Shown one piece after another: positions 34,701 to 48,212 of a stretch of 64,000 bases of DNA. Below the pieces are notes generated by a model. That model was not told the origin of the DNA. It searched no databases and worked only from the letters and a program-made list of their open reading frames with translations. Each line of letters starts with the position of its first letter. The first letter of the stretch is position 1. The position numbers and the translations under genes are program-made. This DNA comes from Perca fluviatilis. Its lineage: Eukaryota; Chordata; Actinopteri; Perciformes; Percidae. Location of the stretch: NCBI RefSeq assembly GCF_010015445.1, contig NC_053128.1, positions 5,163,558 through 5,227,557 on the forward strand, given 5' to 3'.

Positions 34701-37700
34701 TCCTCAACTCCTAGTCTTTGTCACGCCCCAACATTTGCATAGGCTACACCACTGACCTGAGATCAGGTAGTCTTCTGAATCTACAATACAGGCCAAAAGT
34801 TTGGACACACCTTCTCATTCAATGCGTTTCCTTTATTTTCATGACTATTTACATTGTAGATTATCACTGAAGGCATCAAAACTATGAATGAACACATGTG
34901 GAATTATGTACTTAACAAAAAAGTGTGAAATAACTGAAAACATGTCTTATATTCTAGTTTCTTCAAAGTAGCCACCCTATGCTCTGATTACTGCTATGCA
35001 CACTCTTGGCATTCTCTTGATGAGCTTCAAGAGGTAGTCACCTGAAATGGTCTTGAAGGAGTTCCCAGAGATGCTTAGCACTTGTTGGCCCTTTTGCCTT
35101 CACTCTGCGGTCCAGCTCACCCCAAACCATCTCGATTGGGTTCAGGTCCGGTAACTGTGGAGGCCAGGTCATCTGGCGCAGCACTCCATCACTCTCCTTC
35201 TTGGTCAAATAGCCCTTACACAGCCTGGAGGTGTGTTTGGGGTTACTGTCCTGTTTAGAAATAAATGACGGTCCAACTAAACGCAAACCGGATGGCATGT
35301 CGCTGCAGAATGCTGTGGTAGCCATGCTGGGTCAGTATGCCATCAATTTGAATAAATCCCCAACAGTGTCACCAGCAAAGCACCCCCACACCATCACAAC
35401 TCCTCTTCCACGCTTCACGGTGGGAACCAGGCATGTAGAATCCATCCGTTCACCTTTTCTGCGTCGCACAAAGACAACCAAAGATCTAAAATTTGGACTC
35501 ATCAGACCAAAGCACAGATTTCCACTTGTCTAATGTCCATTCCTTGTGTTTCTTGGCCAAAACAAATCTCTTCTGCTTGTTACCTCTCCTTAGCAGTGAT
35601 TTCCTAGCAGCTATTTGACCATGAAGGCCTGATTCGCGCAGTCTCCTCTTAACAGTTGTTCTAGAGATGTGTCTGCTGCTAGAACTCTGTGTGGCATTCA
35701 TCTGGTCTCTAATCTGAGCTGCTGTTAACTTGCGATTTCTGAGGCTGGTGACTCGGATGAACTTATCCTCAGCAGCACAGGTGACTCTTGGTCTTTCTTT
35801 CCTGGGGCGGTCCTCATGTGAGCCAGTTTCGTTGTAGCGCTTGATGGTTTTTGCGACGGCACTTGGGGACACATTCAAAGTTTTCGCCATTTTCCTGACT
35901 GACCTTCATTTGTTAAAGTAATGATGGCAACTCGTTTCCCTTTACTTAGCTGATTGGTTCTTGCCATAATTCTAACAGATGTCCAATAGGGCTGTCGGCT
36001 GTGTATCAACCTGACTTCTGCACAACACAACTGATGGTCCCAACCCCATTAATAAGGGAAAAAAATTCCACTAATTAACCCTGACAAGGCACACCTGTGA
36101 AGTTAAAAACCATTTCAGGTGACTACCTCATGAAGCTCATTGAGAAAACACCAAGGGTTTGCAGCGCTATCAAAAAAGCAAAGGGTGGCTACTTTGAAGA
36201 AACTAGAATATAAGACATTTTTCAGATATTTCACACTTTTTTGTTAAATACATAATTCCATGTGTTCATTCATAGTTTTGATGCCTTCAGTGAGAATCTA
36301 CAATGTAAATAGTCATGAAAATAAAGAAAACATGAGCATTGAATGAGAAGGTGTGTCCAAACTTTTGGCCTGTACTGTAGGTCGCGCATATCTCAGAAAT
36401 TGTATGTATTGTTCGTCTGCTATTCCATCACTAAATTCACTTCTGAGACTTTTTTATGCGAGAAATCAACTATGTAAAGCTCAAATATGGGCAGTTTTAC
36501 AAAAATTGATGGCTAATTGCAAATTTGGCAAGACAGTTTCGGACTTGAGGAGGTCCAAAATCTGCCATGATAGGCGGCGGCTGCCGGCCAGGTTTGATGC
36601 CTTCCCTGTCGACCTCTCCCTTCACAGACCCGCTGAGCTGGAGCCCTGTCAGGATCTCACACATGAGCTGCGCTGTGTACTTTAGAAAGAAGAAAGTTTG
36701 GAAGTTTTTCAAGGATATTGAAAATGAACCATGGTCGTAAATGCAGTGTTCCGGACTGTACAATGGAGAGGTAGTTGTCGATCTAACGCAGCGCCGCATA
36801 CACCAGCAGAGGCTTGCAGGGGTTCACTCTCCGCTCCCCGCGCTTACTAGCTACAAGGTGAGTTGTGATTCTTTCGTGGAGGTTTTTATGTCCCATGGGT
36901 AACGTTACAACAACACTAGTTGTAATGAAAGTGTCGAATATTTGCATTTTGTCTCGGCTTCCAAATTGAGCCATTACACAGGGATGCATAAGGGCCAAAA
37001 AAATAGCACCTGGAACAACCAATGTTACCTACCCTATTAGGAGACCTTAAGGAACAGTATGAAATACCCTATATAATCATTCTATCACCCCTTTAAAAAA
37101 AGTGCATCCTCATGTAGGTGCACCTGCTGCATGTAGCCTAAGTTTAATGGAACGTGAGGACGCTAGTGTGAATATCGTCGCTTCACAATCTGCGCAATTA
37201 ATAATTTTTTTGTTTTTCTAGTAAATTACCTTAAGTTTGAGATTAGGTGTTGGTCATGGTCAACCCCTTTCTATTCCCTGCTTTGACTCATCAATTCTGG
37301 ACTCTGTGCTGCTGCCAGCCTGTGTAACGTATGTTCACCGTCGACTCACCGTCGATCGATTGTTAGCTTCAGCTGGCTAACGTTAGTTAGTGATCTAGCG
37401 AGGATTATCCCTTCAGACCATAGTGGACTTCAGTGGACTCTCCGTCCAAACTCCCGACTGGACCTTCGTCTGCCACGACTATGGGACTCTTTCAAGTTCT
37501 TCTGTTAGCTACCACCGACTCGGCGAGCACATCTATTCACTGTAGAGCTCTTTCAACCCTGTTCTCGTCTCAAGCAAATAGCTAACCCTTACAGCTAACG
37601 TTAGTGTTAGCCACTACCTCTCTGGACTGCTGAAAATGGTGTTCATAAAATGGAGTGAGGAGTTGCAGCATTTGCCTAGACTAGAGTGGGATGGTGTGTG

Positions 37701-40700
37701 TCCACAGTCTTTTACTTTTACTTTTAAGTTTATTTGAATAGGGACAAGTATGTTACATAAGCTCATGTTACATACTACAACATTTCAGCCGAAGCTAATT
37801 CTAAATGTCAGTCCCTAGTGGGCCTGAAAAAATTCAACAATACATAGTTAAAATAAACATATTAAAACAGTATAACACAATAACAACGAAGCCGGTAGTC
37901 CGTGGTCACATGCTTGACCTCTGATTAAAAAGTCTTTAAGTTTGTGTTTGAAAAGGACCCAGTTTGACTCTCCTTTCAGTTCAGTGGGTAAACAATTCCA
38001 AGCTTTTGTGCCTTGTACAGAGAAAGCTGATTGTCCAAATGAAGTACTACATAGCCCTGAGAGCAACTATGCACTCACTCAAGACCTGTGGCGCTTGCTG
38101 ATTTAAACATTTATGCATCAGCTTCAACAAAGACAATTTAATGAAATTTGCAAAAGATAAAATATTTAAATTCCTCAGACTAAAACAGTGATGTGACCTA
38201 ATGGATTTCCTATCTAGGATTTTAACTGCTCTGTTATAAATCATTTGAATTGGCTTGACTGTAGTAACAGTAGCCTGTGACCATGTGCAGATGCAGTAAC
38301 TTATATGCGAGAAGATCATGGCATGCACGAAAGTGTGAGCAGCATAAAACGGTAGGTAATCCCTGATCAATCTGAATGTGTAAAGATTAGCTTTGGCTAC
38401 TCAACATATTTTTGTTAATATTTTCAAATTTAAGTTGAGAGTCAAGTACAAGGCCCAGGTATTTGACCTCTGAGACCTGCTGGATCTTATGCCCATTTAT
38501 CCGTAAATTTAGTTCTTCTGACATGGACTTGAATCTTGAGGCAAAGCAAATAGACATAGTATTTTTAACATTCAATGTCAGCCCTGCATTTTGAAACCAC
38601 ACCGCAACATTTTGCAGGTATTTTGCCAGTTCAACAGAAACTGCATGCACACCAAGAATGGACCCTTGCGGTACTCCTGTATTCATTTTTAAGAATGTAG
38701 ACATTTCATTATTAACCACTGATCTCTCTATTCGAGATATGATTTGAACCACTGTAAAGCTAATGGTGTAAAGTTAAAATTGGACAGTTTGTGGATAAGG
38801 ATATCATGATTTAAAGTGTCAAATGCCTTTTTGAGATCCAAAAAGACGGCGCCAACGATTTCTCCCTTATCTATTGCAAATTTGAGTTGTTCCACAAAGA
38901 AACAATTTGCCGTTTCGGTTGAGTATTGAGGACAGAAGCCAAATTGTAATGGGTGTAAAATGTTATTTGATTGTATAAAAGTCAAAAGTTGACCATACAC
39001 AATTTTCTCTAACACCTTTGAGAATACCGGTAAGATGCTTACAGGCTGATAATTGCATGCCTGGTCAGGTGTTCCTGACTTAAATAATGGCATAACTTTA
39101 GCCTGTTTCCAGATTGTGGGGAATTGTCCGCTCTGAATAGACAAATTGATCAAGTGTGTTAGAGGCTTTACAAAATTGTTTCTATTTCGTTTCAAAAGGA
39201 CTGTATTTATGTGAAAAAGATCCTTACTATAGCTGTTGTTAACTGAATCTATCGCTTCAAGCACTTTTACTTCATTGGTCAGTTGAAGTGAGAACGACGA
39301 GTATTGGTTTGTTGATTGTTTAGTGAACTTTAGTTGCTGTTCTACATTAACTTGTTGCACCAGTTCTTACACTGACGAAGGAAAAAAAACGTATTAAATT
39401 CCAATGCTATTTGTTTACTGTCCCTAATCTGCCTGTCTCCATTTCTAAGTTCATGGATGGTCTTTGATTTGCCTGACGGTTTCACAATACCATTTATTTG
39501 CTTCCACATTATGAGAGGACTTCCCTTGGCTTCTGTTATTGTTGTGATGTAATACTCAGCTTTTGATTTTCTTATATTTTTAGTGACTCGATTTCTTAAA
39601 CTTTTAAAAATATTTATATCACTACTTAGTTTGGTCTTAACTGATTTTTTCAGAGCCAGATCTCTTTCTTTCATTAATTTTTTCAACTCCTCATTAATCC
39701 AGGGTAATGTTCTCTTCTTCAAATGCTTTTGCTTTTTAAGAAATTTAAAGATGATCCCTTCAACCTTGTTCATTACCTCTTTACAGCAGCTATGCACAAC
39801 GTCGTTGTCCATAATTATGCTCCAGTCAAGAGCATTTCATTCATTATCTACAGCAGAAAAATCTCACTTTAAAATGGTCAATATATTTGAATGAGTTTTA
39901 TTTATATTTAGTAAACGTTTTTTTGATAATTTTCGGGCAACGAGAATCATGTTATGATCAGACAAACCAATTAGAAAATTGTATGATTTCAAAATACGAT
40001 CATCCTTGTTCGAAAAAACTAGATCTATTTGTGTTCTTGAAGATTTTGAGATCCTTGTAGCACCCTTAATTAGTTGGGAGAACTCAAATTTAGTCATTAA
40101 GGTTTTGAGTTTTTTCCTTTTACCAGAATTAGACCAGTCTATATTAAAATCACCTAGTACAATATCTTTGGACTTATGGGCCACCAATTTCATCAATTTG
40201 CTCAACTCATCAAAAAACACATCTTTAAAAGAAGGAGGATTATATAAAGTCACAATTTTAAAATGCATACTTGATGATAATGAGATTTCAACACAAATAA
40301 ATTCAATATTTAGTTCATGATCAAAAGTGACTTCTGTGCATGTCATGTAATCTCTTAAATAAAGTGCCACTCCTCCTCCTCTTCCAAATTTCCTGTCATT
40401 TCTATAACATTTATAACCTGGGATATCAATTAAACCTGTTTGAATCCCACTATGAAGCCAGGTTTCACTCAGGCCTAAAAAGTGTAAGTTCGAGTCCATT
40501 ACCAGCGATTTAACCTCATCATGCTTTGGCAGCAGGCTCCTAATGTTCAAATGTGCTCCAAAAATGCCTTTAGGTTTACTTTTCCTGTCCCATAAAATTT
40601 TCGCATGGTTCACAGTGGGGAAAAAACTGGTGAGATTCATGTTTACTCACTGTTTTTAAAGATGTATCAAACATCTGTCTTTCATTCCGACAATGATTTC

Positions 40701-43700
40701 CCGAGTCCTTCTGCGCTTGCATCTCTATGGTACTGGACAATGTTCCACTGTCAAGGCTAGCCAACCTTGCCACTGAAACAGGCATACGCGCAGTAGTACG
40801 TCCTCCTGCGATAAAATTCTCCTTTCCTCCTGTGCCGGAGAGTGTAGCGCCAGTTCAGCCTCGTTCACCGGCGCTTGTCCCCCTGCACGCTCCTGTCGAG
40901 GCCCCGGCCTCCCTCTGGTAACAACACACCCATCGCAGAAAGGAGACCATCCGCAGCGGTTTTCATGGACTCAAAGTCGATTTACAGGGCAGGGTAGATT
41001 ATAAAAACATAACAAAACAAACAAAACAAAACAAGTAGAACAAAACAAGATTCAGATGAAAAAGGGAGGGGGGCAGGGGGGCTATGGGTAGGCAGAGTTG
41101 AAGAGATGGGTCTTGAGGCAGGACTGGAAGATGGTGAGGGACTCAGAGGTGCGGATCTCTTGGGGGAGGGAGTTCCAGAGCCTGGGAGCTGCTCTGGAGA
41201 AGGCTCTGTCCCCAAAACTGCAGAGTTTGGACTTTTGGATGGAGAGGAGACCGGCTGAGGTGGATCTGAGGGACCGTGAGGGTTGGTAGGGGGAGAGGAG
41301 GTCAGTGCGGTATGAGGGGGCCAGATGGTGGAGGGCTTTGTAGGTGAGGACCAGGATTTTGTAGGTGATCCGGTGGGAAATAGGAAGCCAGTGGAGTTGT
41401 TTTAGGACTGGAGTGATGTGGTGCCAGGATTTGGAGCAGGTAATGAGGCGGGCGGCTGAGCTCTGGACCAGTTGGAGTCGGTTGATGTTGGTAGAGATGA
41501 TGCCAAGGAGAAGTGAGTTGCAGTAGTCCAGTCGGGAGGAGATGAAGGCGTGAATGAGTCTTTCAGCAGCGGGGGGTGTGAGAGAGGGTCTGATTTTGGC
41601 GATGTTGTGGAGGTGAAAGAAGGAGGTTTTAATGACTTGACGGATGTGAGGCTCAAGGGAGAGGGTGGAATCAAAGACAACGCCAAGGTTGCGGGCCTGG
41701 GGAGATGGGGAGACAATGGTGCCGTCGATGGTGAGAATGGGGTTATTGGTTTTGCTAAGTGTGGATTTGGAGCCGATCAGAAGGAATTCTGTTTTGTCGC
41801 TGTTGAGTTTGAGGAAGTTGTGTTGCATCCAGGTTTTAATAGCTGACAGACAGGAGTTGATGTGGGAGAGGGGAGGATTGTGGGGGGATTTGGTGCTGAG
41901 GTAGATCTGGGTGTCATCAGCATAGCAGTGGAAGTCCAGGTTGAAGTGGCGGAGTATCTGACCAAGAGGGAGGATGTAGATGATGAAGAGGAGGGGCGGG
42001 GCGTGCAGCCTTGGGGAACACCGTGGTGACTGTGGCTGTGGCAGAGGTGTGGTTGTGGAGAGAGATGAAATGGGATCTGTTGGCTAGGTAGGAGTGGAGC
42101 CAGCTGAGTGCAGTACCTTCGATACCGAGGTCTTTGAGTCTGGTGAGCAGGATGTTATGGCTCACAGTATCGAAGGCTGCACTCAGGTCGAGGAGGATGA
42201 GGATGTTGAGGGAACCGGTGTCAGCAGAGGTGAGGAGGTTGTTGAGGACTTTGAGGAGAGCGGTTTCTGTGCTGTGGAGGGGGCAAAAACCAGATTGGAG
42301 AGGTTCAAATTTATTTGGCATGAAGATGGGTTTGTAGTTGTGAGGCGACTATGCGTTTCAGGGTTTTAGACAGAAAGGGGAGGTTGGATATTGGGTGGTA
42401 GTTGTTGAGAGAGAAGGGATGCAGACCAGGTTTTTTAAGGATTGGGGTGACAGCAGCAGTTTTGAAAGCAGAGGGGACAGTTCCAAGGGACAGTGAGGAG
42501 TTGAAGAGGTTAGTGAGGTAGGGGCATAGGACCGGGAGGCAGGACTTCAGGAGTGGAGTAGGGAGGGAGTCAAGGGAGCAGGTAGTGTGTTTGGAAGAGC
42601 TGATGAGTTTGGAGATTTCAGGAGGAGTGACTGGGTCAAACTGGGAGAGGAGGCAGTGTGGAGGAGGGGTCGGGAGGTCTGGAGGGATGGGGAGAGGAGG
42701 GTCCAAGGTAGGTGCTGGAGTAGATCCTGGGAGGTCAGATACAGGGGATAGAGATTTGTAAATGAGATTGATTTTGTCAGTGAAAAAGTGGAGGAATTAG
42801 TTGCAGAGATCCGGAGTAGAGGTAAGGAGGCTTTTGGTCCGAGGCTTGATGAGGTTGTTCATTGTGGAGAAGAGGGTTCTGGGGTTTTGGCAGGGGTCGG
42901 TGAGGATGGTGGAGAGGTAGGCAGATTTGGCAGCAATGAGGGCATCTTTGTAGGCGGTGAGATGGGATTTATAGGCTTCATGATGGACTGTGAGGGATGA
43001 TTTCTTTGTCATACGTTCAAGTTGTCGGCCAGTTTGTTTCATTTTCCGGAGTGCAGGTGTGTACCAGGGTGAAGAGGTGTTAAAAGTGACGGTTTTTGTT
43101 TTTAGGGGGGCCAGGGTGTTGAGGGAGGTAGACAAGGTGGAGTTGAGGTGGTCTATGAGGTCATCAGGTGAGGTGAGGGTTGAGTCCAGGCGGAGAGTGG
43201 TGGAGAGCAGGTCAGAGAGATGGTGGGGATTGATAGATTTGAGGTTGCGGAAGGTGATTTCTCGGGAGGCGTGGCGGGGTTGGAGAAGGGATGGTGGACC
43301 GTATCAGTTTGTGATCAGAGAGGGGAAAGAGGCATGGATGGAGGTCGAGCACTGGTTGGTTGTCGGAGCAGACCAGGTCGAGGATGTGTCCTTTTTCATG
43401 GGTGGGGAATGTGACATGTTGGGTGAGAGAGAAGTTATCCAGTAAAATGTTGAATTCTGATGAGAGCTTGCAGGTGGGGGAGTCCATGTGGATGTTTAAG
43501 TCACCGAGTAGCAGCAGACGTGGAGAGAGAGATGAGGCTAGTGTGAGGAGTTCAGTAAAATCAGAGAGGAAGGAGGGATTTGGTTTAGGTGGCCGGTAAA
43601 TGAGGATGACTGTCATGGAGGAAAGCGCTTTGAAGGCGAGATATTCAAACGATGATACTGAGGGGAGGGTGAGTTCTGTGATCCGGGAGTTCCGATTGAA

Positions 43701-46700
43701 AATGACGGCGAGGCCACCTCCACGGCGGGAGGGGCGGGGTTTGCCGATGTAGTTGTAGCCAGGGGGGGATGCTTAATATAGTATATGGTATGTCCGGTTT
43801 AGTGCTGCGAACGGTTCTTGCAACCCCGTTGTCCAGGATTGCAGTGAAAATGATAAATTGACCATGTCCATATCCAAACGTGTTAATACTTTGGAGGTAC
43901 TGGGATCCTTCAAACAACTATTCTGCTAAAATGATCACTTTACTGTACATTTGTACCGTCGAAAGTAACAGCGCTCCACCGCAAAACCCAAATAAAATAA
44001 AGACGATTATCATGGGCGTCAGTTTGGTTTGAAATGTGCTGGGGACAGAGACGCATTTGGAAGTGCATTTCCAGAAGTGCTGGGTAAAATGATATCCATT
44101 TTTTTTTGTCTTTTGCGCAGGTCATGTTTTGAAAGACGCTGTCTAATGTATCAGATAACTGTAAATTAATAAAAATGTATTCAAAAATGGGATGACGTCC
44201 GACACGTTTTAAGAAGAAGAAGCCTTAAGTTTTCAAAAACAATTAGACAGGCATTCTAAAACGCTTAACGTGGTTTAATGCAGGGTGCGAACTACGCAAG
44301 CATCAAGGCGTGGCGGTGCTGCGGTGCAAATTCAACTCATGTTTAGGACATGTTAATTTAAAGATTCGCAGAAAAAATATAAATATTGGAGGCCATTAAT
44401 CGGCGCGCAAAGTCCTTGAAATCCATTCTGCAGTAATCGTCATATAGCCATGGTAAAAAGAAAACAAGGCAGTTTAATTCATTTTGGTTTTACTAAGACA
44501 CTGTGTAGCGATGACGTTAATAGCACGACCGATTCACCTGCTACAAGCCCCACCTCCAACCGGGGTGACAACGCAAGAAGAAGCTGAAGAAATAATGTCC
44601 TCTCTGGCTGAAGATGCTCCTAATCACTCTTGTTCCTCTCTCTCCCGTTAAATTGGAAAAGTCCTATTATTATGGACGTTATCCGATAAGCTTTTCTGCT
44701 TCTTTAGAGCCTATAAGGAAAATGCTTAACGTGGTAGAATCAACAATCAATCAATTATCACCAAATTTCTCTCTCATATTGCTCATTATAACCACTGAAA
44801 ACTGTCAAAAAATCTAACCGAAAGTCCTATTATTATGGACATTATCTGACATTAGGCGTTTCTGCTTCACATTTTCAGCAGGGCAGCGGAGCGGCTGTGG
44901 GTTGACTCCCCACGGTTCTCATATGTCCTATAAGGTCCGCAGCAGATCGGCTGTGTCTGTGCCTGTCCTGTGGGGATAGAGCTTTTTGTGGATTTGTTGG
45001 TATCTGTCGCTCACAAATTATAGACCTATGTGTTATGAACTTTATTTTTTTAACTAAATTGAGTTTGAGGTTTTAAAAAAAAGTGGTGGGTACAAAATGA
45101 CTCGATGACGAAATGTGGTTGGGACGCGTACCCACCGTCCCCACCGAAATCGATGCCTATGACGATTATCAACTTTGAGTGATGATGAGTAGTGTGTTCC
45201 TTTGCTTACGAGAGCTTTCTTGCGTCTTACGCTCCATTATGATTTAGGTAGGCATGGCTGTTTTTTCTTGGCTGGAGAAGGCGACACCAATACTTTATAA
45301 AACAACACGGAGCCCAACAAACCATAGTGCCATGCATTAATTTGATATTCACCAACTCCTTCAGTCTGCCAAACCACCACATGCGCCATTTTTGTTTCAA
45401 GCTCCTCCTATCCGCCTTCAATCCGCCACAATGCACTTTAGTCATGGCGCACCCCCTCCCTATCTCTGCTTCTCTGCAGCTCTTAGCTATGCTGTTATAG
45501 TTTTAGACTGCTGGGGGACTTCCTTTGACACACTGAGCTCCTCTCTCTTCTCTCTTTTCATCTGTGGGAAAATGCTTGTTACTAACGTAGCTCTGTGGAG
45601 CTTGTTTCCCGTAGCCATATGTTTTCTCGCCCCGCAGTTTTCCATGGATTAGGTTGGCACCTAAATCATGGTTGCAGCATTCACCGTGGTCCTACTAGGC
45701 GCCCTGCTATGCCCAGCTACACCCTGCAGTGCCCTGCTACGCCCCCCCCCACTAAGAGCCTGGGTCTGTCCAAGGTTTCTCCCTAAAAGGAAGTTTTACT
45801 CACCACTCAGGTTTTCTGCCTAAAGGGGAGTTTTTCCTCACCACTGTCGCACTAAATGCTTGCTCTTGTGGGAATTACTGGAATTGCTGGGTCTTTGTAA
45901 ATTATAGAGTGCGGTCTATACCCACTCTATCTGTAGTGTCTCGAGATAACTCTTGTTATCATGATTTGATACTATAAATAAAATTGAATTGAATTGTAGC
46001 CAGTGATATTACAGACAACAAAACAAAATGGCAGATTTGCAAGCACCATGTTGCAAATGTAAGTAAAGATAAGACCACTAATTAAAATATTTCATGGTGA
46101 AATAAATGTATTACCTTTTGATTTTTTTCTTCAAATGGCTTTCAAAGCCAGTAGAGAAAAAGACATCCATTTCTGCCAACCTTCAATTTGTTATGATACT
46201 GTGATAGTTATATTCAGCTAATGGTACTTATGTATGCAGATGATGGGATTACCATGTCTGCAACACATGAAGGGTTGAGAAAAGCAATAAATTAATATAT
46301 GTGAAATTGCTCTAGGGAATGGAAGGTCAATAGTTAAACCACAGTTACTACTTTGGTTGTAGAAAAGTTGATATGAAGTTTGTATGTAATGGCAACATTT
46401 TTTGAGATTGTCCACTGCTTTATATATCTGGGTGTCATATTAAGTCATAATAGCTCATGTAAGATTGTCATTGAGGAGCTCCATAAGCAGACCTTTACAA
46501 ATATGTTTGCCCTCATTAGTAAATGTAGAAATTTTGATTTACCTGTAGATATTAGATTTTGATAGGTAGTCACACCAGATATGTTGTATGCATATGAATA
46601 TAGTAAGTAGTATACACTAAAAGTTAATATGACAACCTGTAATATGGTATTTGTAATTGTCGCAATACATTATAATAATAATTTGTTTTCAACCAATGTC

Positions 46701-47562
46701 ATAATTTAGAATTATATAAATTGCATTTAGTATTATTTAGTGATTTTATTTGGTAAGAGTAAAGTGCTTTTATTTTGAAGTCTCTGCACAAGGCGCAAGG
46801 GATGCTCCTGAGTGAGAGAGTCGGCAAGCTAACAACAAGTGAAGCACGGACAATTTAATGCTCCAATAAAAGTTTTAAGGTTGTTATAGCGGATGTCAGC
46901 GATCTAAGGAAACCACTATTCTCCTGAGTACAGCATGCAGCCAACGAGGTATGTTGTTTTGTGTCTGTATTTTACTTTGGTGAACGTTATTTTACAAGCT
47001 GTGCATGTCATTGTATGTTCATATTAAGCTAATGTGGTCTTTATTTTCTCGTTATACTGTGTGTTTAGTTTTCACGGTGGATTTGGAGAAGAAGCTTCAA
47101 ATAAACCTGTAGCAAGAAAGCCACTTGTGTCTGCCAGTGCTTCGAGGGAATTATAGTATTGGTAGCTGGGTATAGAGTCGTAGGAGTGCCAAAAAAAAAA
47201 GAATAAGAAAATAAATATGGAAACATAAAGATAAATAAATAAAATTATAAATGTGGAAATATAAAGACAATGTTATTATTATTATTAATAATAATTATAG
47301 ACATTTTAATTTATTTTCACATTGATTAGTTATTCATTAATGTGTATCTTTTTAATATATTTGGATTATTTATTTTGTACATAATGTCATTTTTTTATTT
47401 TACCCCTTTATTTTTCCTTATTCTTCTTTTCTTCATTGCTTTTGCTTGGGGGGGGACAGATCAATGTTAATGTCAACGTCTATATTTACTTTGAATTCAA
47501 TCCACAATGTGGCATAATGTAATAAGATTGTACGGATGTCGTACATTTTTATTTGTTGTATT

Positions 47563-47638
<76 letters not shown>

Positions 47639-48144
47639 TACTTAGGCTCTGAAAACAATGAAAATGCAGTTCAGCTCTTCTCCATACTCACTATGAGATA
47701 CAGTTTGTAGTCAATACATTTCAATAACTGTAATTGTATCTATAACAATGTCCTTGACTCAATTCTGCATTCTGAATGGATGAGCGGATACACAGCTACA
47801 TATAATCAATCAATCATAAATGGCAACTCTAAATTGCCCCCAGATGTGAATATGAATGGTTGTCTGTCTTGTCTATGTGTCTGCTCTGTTGTAGCCTGGC
47901 GACGTGTCCAAGGTGTACCACACCTCTCACCCCAATGTGTGCTGTGATAGGCTTCAGCACCCGATGACCCTGCAAAGGATAAGCGGATGTGTGTGAATGA
48001 CAATCTATGTGTGTGTGTGTGTGATTACCTTTTTCTCTGGGTTGAAGGTATCCAATATGTCCGTGGTTGAATAATCTATTACAAAACCTCGTAGTGGAGC
48101 TGAGCGATATGGAGATTCCCCATTTACTGCAAAGATCAAGCCAT

Positions 48145-48212
<68 letters not shown>

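Larger units (their letters stand above)
33948..36377. mobile_element. Tc1/mariner element with a duplicated left terminus
   Basis: The right end (mirror of cagtacaggccaaaagtttg) ends at 36377 with TA next to it. The matching left end occurs twice: at 33948 after TA, and at 34787-34789. The inner pair gives a 1.59-kb Tc1, and the outer copy contains only about 100 bp of terminus followed by unrelated DNA. Transposase remnants are on the minus strand. Confidence 0.85.

Noticed and set aside
41082..43445. Plus-strand Glu/Gly/Arg-rich ORFs
   Set aside because: They are shadows of the L2-like LINE frames on the minus strand.
47829..48206. ORFs made of VCVCVC or THTHTH residues (also at 8.2, 47.5, 61.0 kb)
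   Set aside because: These are translations of CA microsatellites.
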